A stretch of 64,000 bases of DNA, from NCBI GenBank assembly GCA_017165825.1, contig CM029372.1:10027502-10091501 (forward strand), in the 5' to 3' direction. Below the pieces are notes generated by a model. That model was not told where the DNA came from and ran no database searches. It worked only from the letters and a program-made list of their open reading frames with translations. The translations under genes and the position numbers were made by a program. Source of the stretch: Hepsetus odoe (taxonomy: Eukaryota > Chordata > Actinopteri > Characiformes > Hepsetidae). Shown in pieces: positions 51,326 to 61,921 of the stretch (position 1 is its first letter; every line of letters starts with the position of its first letter).

Positions 51326-53825
51326 CCTCTCTCTCTCAGTTTGTGCCCACACATACCAGTTGGCATACTTTGGGTTTATGATTTACAGTGTTTGGGTGTT
51401 TGCCAAGTGTGTGTTCAGAGACTGCCATTAGTGTGTAGAGCCGAGGATGCAGAAGCATCTGTGTGAAGAGCTATGACTCTCTTGAGCCTATGGGAGATTT
51501 AGAGGGCAACTCCAGCATTCTTAAGCACTTAAGATGACAAGAGATCATCATTAATAATAAATAAATGTAGCAAGGATCTATAGACCGCGTAAAGCCTTTA
51601 GTCTCATTGGTGCATATTTACCTTTAAAACAGTGAACTTTACAGTCAGTGTTTCACCAGCTACTGTCTGTATGTTGACCAATCTACAACAAATCACATTT
51701 ATCAGCAGAGCAGCGCTGTACTTTATTACTATTGACTGTATGAGTTCCCAGGTGACATTTTCTCTCATTTTTCCTAGTTGGAGTTTGGAAAATCCGAAAC
51801 ACAGCAGTACGTGGTCACTGAGTCGATTTCAATCCAACCACATACAACTTTATCTAATTAACAGTTGCACATATTTTGTAAAGTGTCATCACCTGTCAGC
51901 CATGATAACATTTTAGAACACAGAGGTTTACACATCAAATCGCATACTATTGCTACAGCTCCTTCTCACACGCTCTTCATCATTTTTTCTGCACACTTTT
52001 CCCACGTCATATGCTCGCTGACCACTTGCATTATTTATCGAGATGTGTGTTGTAAAAATAAATGTAAAAATAAAGAATTCAGTATAAATAAGAGAGTAAA
52101 AAATAAATAAATAAATAACCAAAAGCTGTGTAAAAATAATCCTTGTATGAACAGGGGATGTGGAGATAGTGGGGGCAATAATATAGAAGCCTAGATTCTT
52201 TTTCAGTCCAGAGCTTTTAAGTGCTTGGCATCGGCCTAGTAGCTGCAGATACTCCAGTAATAACATCACCCAGAACACCCAATAAATCTAGTGGCTGTTC
52301 TGCATTAGAGTAATATCACAGTTATGCTAATTTGGTGTGAAATAGGGTGTGTAATGTGAAGCAAATTTATCACCTAACACAGAAGAAGGGAATGGGATGT
52401 GTTGCGCACACTACCAGTTGCATGTGAAAACACTCAAGCACTTATATACACCTTTTTATATATATATATATATGAATAACAATGATTATCTCTTTACACT
52501 TTGATCTATTTCAAACTAGTCTTTTATATTTCATTAAATACTCAGACCTTATCCTTAATACTTGGCTAAGGTATCTTTGGCAGCAATAACAGTCTTGAGT
52601 TTTTTTGGGGAACGATCCTACCAGCTTGACGCCTCTTTCATTTGGAGGTTTTTCCCCAGTTTTCTTAAGTGAAGTGAAAGTGACTATTTGACATTGTGAA
52701 ACACAGCACAGCACACATTGAAACATAAAGAAATGCTTCTCTGCATTTAATCCATACACATACCATGCAGCAGTGGGCAGCAATACGTCCAGTGCACAGG
52801 GAGCAGTGATTGCGATGGTACCTTGTCCAAGGGTTACTCAGGGTAACCTACTGGTCTGGGACTCCAATCCATGACCATACAATCATGGGACCTAGTCTCT
52901 AGTCACTTGGCCATCGCTGCAAATAATAATTCGTGATCAACCAGGTAATATGAGAAGCATCGGAGCATAATTATTTCCAGGTTGTCCTGGTTTTCCCATC
53001 TCCTCAAAATTAACTTTGGATTTTGTTCATAGTGGCTATCATCTTCTTTGTTATCTATCTGACCAAGATTACTCACCCAGATGATTTATATCCAGATTAT
53101 CTTGTGTGTTTGGGCAGATCTAGGAAGACTTTTGGTGTTTCCTCATCTTTTCCATGAAATAATGATAGAAGTTACCATGCACTTTCAATGCTACGGAAAT
53201 TCTCTTGTATCCTTCTCTTTCTCTGTCATTTTTTGTAGGTCTGTGGACAATTCTTATGGCATTTGAAGTGAAAGTGAAAGTGATTGTTCTCATTATTGCG
53301 AAACACAACGCAGCACACAGTGAGCCACGACAAAATTAGATCTCTGTATTTTACCCATGCACACAAACACACTCGTGCAGCAGGGGGCAGCTGTTGAAAG
53401 CACCTGGGGAGCAGCGACGGGGACCGTACCTTGCTCAAGGGTACCTCCGGACAACCTACCGGTAAGGGATTCGAACACATGATCTTCAGATCTGGGGGCT
53501 TGAATCCCTTACTGGTAGGTTGCATGTTTCACTCTGACATGCACCTCTAACTTTGAAACCATATATAGACAGCTGTGTGACTATCATAACAATATCCACA
53601 GACATTTATTTAGCCACACATGGACTTCAAGACCACTAATAGATACAGGAAGACCAGAGAACAGCAACATCATAACCAAGGTACCTTCAGAGCCTGTATT
53701 GTGCAGAGACTGATGAAGAAAATGCATCAGCTTTAAGATGAGTATGAAACAAAAGAACAGCCTCCACTTTTGAGGTTGGTTCAGATAGCGATAGTATATT
53801 ATGTTATTATATCACTGTGCAAGAG

Positions 53826-53877
<52 letters not shown>

Positions 53878-54046
53878 TGTCAGTACTGCTTACAGAAGTA
53901 TTGCTAGGATAGGTTTCCATTTGACTTGAGAATTGTGGTTACATTACACTGAGGATTTGTGCTGTAGCTGAAGGGATCGTGTTTTTTACAATGAAAGGCT
54001 GAAACAGGGCACACACACCAAGGCATTGATAGTCAGCAATGTGTGT

Positions 54047-54082
<36 letters not shown>

Positions 54083-55335
54083 GTGTGTGTGTGTGTAGAC
54101 AAAGCGATTACTCTTTTGAGTAATCAGAAACTTCAACAGTATTCTTAATACGAGCTTCAGGCTTACACACAGACGCACACATACACACACCAACACACAC
54201 ATACACAAACACACATCTATATCCCATGTATACATTTTATGTAAATATACAATACTCCAAAAGTCTGAGCATACTTACTTGGACTAAAAGTTGGTATACT
54301 CTTAATATTATTGGAGGTTTTATTTGTTATTTATTTATTTCTGAAAATGTTCAATGAGAACATCAGATTAATTTTGGCACTTAACACACATCCTTTTCTT
54401 ATGCCTACCTCTTTCAAAACTGCCTTCATAGAACTAAACACTGTGCAAAGCCTCACATTTTCCCAATAAAACCACCATGAGGTCATGCTGATGAGTTTCT
54501 AGGGCAAATTATTTCCCTCTCAGCTTTGATGATGTTACATTTGCCTCTCCAAAAGGAGTTTCCAAACATAATTTGATCATTTTTCTTATCTTTCTTTGCA
54601 GGCACATATTGCCTATTTAAGTAAAGCAACATTCTTTCACCTTCACAAATTTGTTCATCTTTGAAAACAACTAATCATCATTTATTTTCCCCCTTTATCT
54701 TACTTACAGTATACATTCAAGTCCATGCATCTATTACCTCTTCCTCTTCTAAATCCCTTAACAAATTGCAATATTCAGCAACCCGATTACTTACCCATTT
54801 ACACATTTTACTCCGGTCCTCAAGCTGCCCATATTCCATTTACTCTTCTCATCATTACACACAAAAACCTGAAGGGTCTAGTTCCTTCCTTTCATTTTGA
54901 ACTTCATCCTTTCATGCCTTTGTGTTCAATTAGATCTCCTTACCATGGGAGTAAGAAACCACTTAAGTACCATTACACTCAAACTTCTTTATTATTATGT
55001 TGTTGTTGTTGTTGTACCTTTTATCTTTCTCTATTAAAGTTAGCTTTTTGCAGATATGAAGTTCCAACAGCATTGATAATGTGCCTTATGCTGTATTTCT
55101 AGGTACTATTTGTAGGAGATTTTATGCACTAATTGTCGAAGGATATAGGTGTATCAGACCCACTGGTGAATGTGGATTGATTTGATTTGAGGTAGATTAG
55201 CCAGTTAAAGCTCCTCTGTGAATCTGTATGCATTTATTGATTATGTGCAGGATTGCATGCAGAGGAAAGTGGAACCCACAGACCTACATGATGAGGTCAT
55301 AGAAATGAGTTTTAAGTATGTGTAGAATTATTATT

Positions 55336-55378
<43 letters not shown>

Positions 55379-56916
55379 GCAGCTTTCTCATAAGGGAATA
55401 TGCAATGGCTTCATACATACATTTGCATATGAATACACACATTAAGTTCTTAATATAACATATACCAGCATGTGTATCATGTATAGGCTTTAGGTTAAAA
55501 AAAGAAAACATTGTACTAATGATAAGCCTCAGTGAACAGAAATCTGAACACAAAGCTGAGTGCCACACTGAAAAGTTCATTTGTTGTACCTTCATCAAAT
55601 CTCCTGGGCTCTACTTAAATACTATATATTTATATAACAACTTTATCACAAGCATATGTACATGTTAAAAATGAGACAATCGGAATTGTCCCACCACTTC
55701 CTCGTTCATTTAGTTTCAGTTTAACATTTCTGATGTGTGTCCGTGGTTTTGGCAGTTGGTTGCTTTATGTCCTTCTAGAAATTGCAGCAAATATTGAGTA
55801 AAAGCAAATTTGTTGCTCACATAAATCATTTAAATTTCACACTCTGTCTAAAATTACAGCTTTGTGTGTGTGTGTGTGTGTGTGTTTTCAGCATAGTGGA
55901 TGGAGTGCGGTCACATTCCCTGCTCTTTTGGGAACCATGTCTTCCTAAAACAGCTTTTGCATGACTAGATCTCGCAAAGTGTGTACTTTGCTGATGCATT
56001 TCTGCGCTTCTACAATGTCCTCGTGGGATTAGACCGCACTGTGTTTTGCATTTTGTGTCTGACTCTGTGCTGTAATTTATTTGTAGCATGTGTTCTTTGT
56101 TGTGTTGCTTTTATATTAAGGTTGACACATTTACATTGACCCTGTCCACAGAGACATGACAGAACATGGTTTACACCGTGGAGGCTGCCCTCATGGATCT
56201 CTAGAGTTTCATTGCATGAGCCTTTGTTTTCTGCTGAAAACACTTCTATTCCTTTACTATAATGCATTTTTCCCTTGGATTACACCAGGAAAATGTAATA
56301 CTACCATCTGAGTCTATATAATACATAATACAACATAATCTGTCATTTCTTTTTCCTTCGTGCGTTTAAGCCACATTGTTATGCAAAACCAGCACTCAGA
56401 ACTGAATAAATATCAGCAAATTTTTTTTATGAGCCAGTTTTTCTAAAATCTGTTATTTCTAAGCAAATTCAATATATGAAGACCTAAATTCGTGCATAAA
56501 CCGATTGGAGTAAAATAAAAAAAAACAAACAAATGCAATTATAGTTAGAGATATTTCCTTCACACAGCGATAATAAGTTTGGAACTCCTTGTGTTTGCGG
56601 TGATGAGGGTGTTTGAAATGATAGTCTGTATCACATGTAGTTTCATCTCATGACATCTAAAGAAGTCATATCTGTCAGGACAATCACCAGTATTGGTAAT
56701 ATTACACTCTTATTTTTAAGGACATAGAATGAAATCTGGCAGCTCATGACATCTGCCGTCAAACGGGTGTTATAATATGTAGTAAAGTTTTACTGTCATT
56801 TGCTGAAGGCCTTGTATTTACTACAGTGCCCCTGTATCACCCACCCAATCCCACACCAACAAGACTAATGTTGCAGACTTTGCTTCTTTTGCGTTGTCTT
56901 CTTTAGAGTGTCTTTT

Positions 56917-56962
<46 letters not shown>

Positions 56963-57217
56963 TTTAGAACTTTAGAACAGATTTCTGTGGTTTACTGGCC
57001 ATTTTAACAGGTGTTTCACTGGTGCCTGTGAAGGTTGAAGGAAAACGGTTATTTAAATTCACAGGGGGCAGGGTTTTTATCTCTCTGTTTTCATGGTCTT
57101 CTCTGGGAAATGTGCCATTTCATAATCTCTTCAGATTGTCTCAATAAGGGATTATCATAGACTATACAAAAATGTATGCACACCAGTGGTGTGTTTTGAT
57201 TTATTAGAGAGTTTCTT

Positions 57218-57257
<40 letters not shown>

Positions 57258-57565
57258 TTCACACATAGTGTTTTCTGGAGTGGGTTGGTTATGTAATAGC
57301 CTCTCGCATGTTCTCTCCATTCTGATGGTTCTTGGCTGAGCTCTTCTAAGCAGAAAGACCCGGCGCAGAGACACTGTGTGTGATTTGAAATGTGTCCTGG
57401 GGTTTTTGTGCGAGCAAGTTCTGGTTGGCGTGCTTTTGTGTGTTTTATGTGTGTGTGTATGTTTCTGTGAGTGAGTGAAAGAGAGACATTCCATGTGTGC
57501 ATGCAGTCAGAAGCAGCCTGGATAATGATATACGTGTGTGTGTGCGTGTGCGTGTGCGTGTGCGT

Positions 57566-57621
<56 letters not shown>

Positions 57622-57706
57622 TAAACAGTGTATGTTTATGGATGTGTGTAAGTCTGATCAGTGAGAGGCTGCTAGACCGTCTGTATATAGAAGTATGCAT
57701 GAAAAA

Positions 57707-57759
<53 letters not shown>

Positions 57760-58965
57760 ATGCATTTGTATTGTGTTATTGCCTTTGCTTTACTAAGGGG
57801 ATCTCTAGAGACCAGATGAAGGGACTGAGGGAGGGATGGAGGGATAAAGGGAGGGAAGGAGGAATGGCGGGATGGTGTGTCTCTCGCATTTCTCTCCAGC
57901 CATGCCGCCGAGGCTTTTCTCCCCACTTTTCTACGGCTTGGGTGAGGGGTGCCACATGCAGCCCCCTGGGCAGGTAACCGCAGGATAGTATAACAGGTCA
58001 CGGTGAACAACAAATGGCCCACCCGCCTGCCTCAGAATGTGTGTGTTACCTTGTCCGTATGTGTGTGTGTGCGTGTGTGTGTGTTACAGAGGCTCTCACC
58101 TGTACCTGTCATATATCCTTTCCTTGTTTGCTGTGTTTGTACTGTAACTGTCTGTTTGCTGCCACTCCCCCCGCCACCCTGATGTCCTCTTAAACCCCCT
58201 CTCTCTACACACACGAACTCTCACACACCCGCTGGTTGCTATGCCAACAGCCCACTTTCAAGACGGGAGTGGGATGAGCAGAACTGTTGGTAGGAATTTG
58301 GATTCTTCCTGCCCCCTACTGGTGGGCCTGTGCTCCCCCACCTCCCTCACAGTTCAGAGGTGAGAAATGAGGCCGATTTCACGAGTAACTCTGGACGAAA
58401 CAGTAGGAGCAGTTGCCGTGTTTATTATAGCCATGCATCTTATGCAGATCTTGAAGAGGTAATATATCTAGCTTGTGAGAAATTTTGCTTTCGAACTCCA
58501 TGTCATCACTCACAGCTCATGGGATTTCATTCTGCCTTGATTTTTTTGTCCTTATGCCCTTTCCACGCTATTCTTTATCAGCGCTTTACTTCATTTTGGG
58601 CCTTATGAACGCATTCCTCAGCAAATATAGAACAGGATTGTTCACTGTATGTTCAAGCTTTACCTTTCTGCTCTCCGTATTCCTCTATTTTAAGGACTAC
58701 CAGTTTTCTCTCCTTTTATAACAGCCATGTTCACTGTGAGCAAGGCTTCAATCACGAAGAATTATGCAGCCTTTAGTGAATCTCAAGGATTTGCTCTGTC
58801 ACTTCCCAATCAATAAACAAAGAGGGAAAACAGGGTGGAAGAGAGTGGAAAGAAAAGAGGTCTTCTTTTTTAACGTTCATTCTTTCTTTATTCACTGCCT
58901 TGCTTTTAAGGTCAGTTTTCAAAAAGAGCACATATCCCCTCATTCTCTTACATTCTCTCTCTCTC

Positions 58966-59003
<38 letters not shown>

Positions 59004-61558
59004 GCTCTCTCTCGCTCTCGCTCTCTCTCCTACCTCATATCTTCCATTTCACTCAGTTCACGCTTTCATCAGATTTCACACAGCTCACTGTGTATGAGCT
59101 CTCCTGAAGATGTAATGAATGAAGCAATTAACGAATTAACTAACTAATTACCAACTGATTAACCAGTCTACTAATTTGAGCAACATTAATTACACATTTA
59201 ACCCATTATGTAGCTAATTACCATAAGTGATGCATATGAGCTTTGAACGAACAACTTTAACCCCTTCCCTTTTTCTGCCTGTCTTTTATTTGTCCGTTTG
59301 TCTGACTGGCTGGCTGTCTGTAAATCTGTTTTTCAGTTTAATTGTCTCTGTCTGTCTGCTTGTCTGGCTATGCTTGATTTATCTGTGTCTTTAAGACTTC
59401 CTGGGTCTGTCTGTTTATCTTCAGCAGTACTGCTGTGCTTACACCATTAGTTTGAGTAAATATAGCAAAAAAAAAAAAAACAAAACAACAAAAAAAAACC
59501 CTCAAGATTTCAGTTTCCACTTTGGTGTGTAACAGGTGTTGACAGACAGACAGTTTTATGGGTTTTGCTAGGAAACCCATCACTCCTGGACTTTGCTGTT
59601 TGTGTACGCAGCACCTGTGTAGATCAGAGCCGGCCTGAATTTGGACTTGGGTCCATTCCCGCTCTTTAGACTGTTGGGGTTCACCTATCTTCAAGAGATT
59701 GTGTTAATGTTTAAAACTTATAATACCTTTCGATTCAACTGCGAACTCTCAATTCTAAGCTGCAGATTTCTTTTTTCTCTCTTCTTTCTTCCTCTCCCCA
59801 CCATTCTAAAGATGCATGTTGTCCCCTGACCGCACTGGCCCACCCTTGTACGTCTGTTTGTCCGTCTCTTTGTCTGTCCTGTGCCTTTGACATGTTTGGT
59901 TTGTTCTTTCCTTTTCTCATTTCCTTCTAGATTTCACTCTTGCTCTCTCTTTTTCAGCTCTCTTTTTTATAAAAACTGCTTCATTTTAGTCTTTCTTTCC
60001 TTTGTCAAACTAATCTAGAATGTCTTCTGTTTCTCTCTCCTCCTTTTTCCAGCATATACTCTTTCACTCTCTCTTTTGCTAAGCTCTCTGTATGCTCTGG
60101 TTCTGTTTTTGTTTATTTTCTCTTCCTTCTTTATTTTTATCTGACTGACCAGATTAAGCGTTTCTTGTGTTTCCAGGCTGCTCTTGCTCTTTTTATTCTC
60201 TCTCTCTCTCTCTCTCTTCTTCCCTCATCTCTTGCAGCTCTGCTCCTTTGATAACTCAGTGCTGGTGTAGTCGATGTCTCTCACATGGTTTTGTTTGACT
60301 CTGTAGCCTCAGCCTGTATTCATGCTAATAATATGCTGCCTCTCTTCTCTGACACAGAGAACTCTCTCTTTTCCCACTCTCTCTTTCCTGCAGTTGCTGT
60401 TTGAGTTGTCCACTCGTTGTCTTTCTTTCTTTGTCTGTACCTCCATTGTCTTTTGCAGTGATCTTTCTCTGTCTCTGTCTCCCTCTCTCTCTACCCCCCT
60501 TCACTGTCTCTGTCCCTATCAATGTTTACTGTTGTCTCTCTGTGTCGTCTGTGATTCTGCATCACATTCGTGAAATAAAACGTGAACTCTTAATGTGTCT
60601 CTCTCTGTCCATGTTGGCTTTTTTTCACTTACCCTTGGGTTAAATATCTTTTCTCACTCTGACCCTTGGGACAGCTCTCTTTTTCTCCCGATTACCCATG
60701 GCTGGCTCTTTTTAGTTCTGGTTAGTTCTTTGCAGGGTTGGGCTCTGCAGGATAGTTCTGTACGTCCCGCTTCTCCTGTAAGAAACTGACCACCCCGTAT
60801 TTAAGATGTGTGAGCCGCGCTAAACCTGCTAAACCGTAAGAGGTGGATTCCTTGTTACTGTACAACAGGTCTCGTTCCTTTGGAGCGCTCATGTGTATGT
60901 CACATTTGCCCACTTTCACATTCCTGTGTTCATCCATGCTACAAAAATCAGACGTGTTAATGTTCTTTAATATGCGTGTATGTTTGACTGAGTGTATGCA
61001 AGACTGAGTGTATGCAAGTGTGTGTTGTGTGTGCTTGGTTTTTGAATTTCTTGTGCTAAACTGCTATGCTTTGGCTGTTCTTTGAATTCTTCATGCTTTG
61101 TCCTTTAATGGGTTGTCTGTGGGTGGAAGGAAGTAACTTGATGTGTTTAAAAACGTTTGAAGTTGGGCTTGTTTTTTTTTTTTCTTTTTCTTTTTCAAAT
61201 TCTGGAGCACATATTAGATACTTGTCGCAGGTTTATAATTTTACTTGCAGGTTTTTAATTATTTCAACTGCTTTTATTTTTAATGCAGAGTTTAATCTTG
61301 ATGAGAGTTTGGATTTCCATTACATGCTGACTGTCAGAACTGTGTGCGTGGCTCAGAGGGTTGAAATAAAATTACCAGATGTCATAAAGTTTGTGATAAA
61401 TAATTGTTTGCTCCGGTCATAATCTGCAATCTGGAGGCTCCATATTAAGTTTGTTTGATGAGACAGAGCGCCCTGGGCCAGTGAGGGATAAAATGAACTA
61501 CTTGCACTGAAAGATAATCTTCCTATATGGAAAGTCATTCTCTCTGTCTCTTTTCCCC

Positions 61559-61591
<33 letters not shown>

Positions 61592-61860
61592 TTCTGCTTG
61601 CCTGTCTCTCTCTCTGTCTGCAGTAGAAATATGGGGAATAAGCCAGCCAACAGTCCTAAGGGTCAACCTCCAGATGCTGATGGACATTCTTCAGTCTCTG
61701 ACCTCGCTAACTCCCTCACTGGAGACATGGTCATGGTAAGATCAGGTGTTTGTGTGTGTGTTTTGTATGCTGAGTCATATCTGTGAGATGGGAAGTTTGT
61801 TCACTTTATATCCAGAGTCTCTCATCTACCAGTGCACTGCCAAGGAGACTCAGGGGAGAT

Positions 61861-61921
<61 letters not shown>

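Larger units (their letters stand above)
47941..61623 (+). other. syt7 intron 7 (13.7 kb)
   Basis: Contains two plus-strand SINEs (48601, 49382), two minus-strand SINEs (52668, 53264), a Tc1-like sliver (about 52562-52662) and dense microsatellites, with the longest at 57533-57617 and 58955-59028. A TAATTA-rich unique segment lies at 59105-59230. Much of 59700-60700 is pyrimidine-rich without clear structure. The stretches 54240-55330, 55900-56910 and 60750-61500 show nothing nameable. Introns 8 (61736-62536) and 9 (62802-63287) and the start of intron 10 (63458-64000) contain only simple repeats and unremarkable sequence. Confidence 0.75.

Noticed and set aside
57155..57977. Frames of 168-181 codons with CV or TH repeats on both strands
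   Set aside because: Translations of (GT)n/(AC)n tracts.
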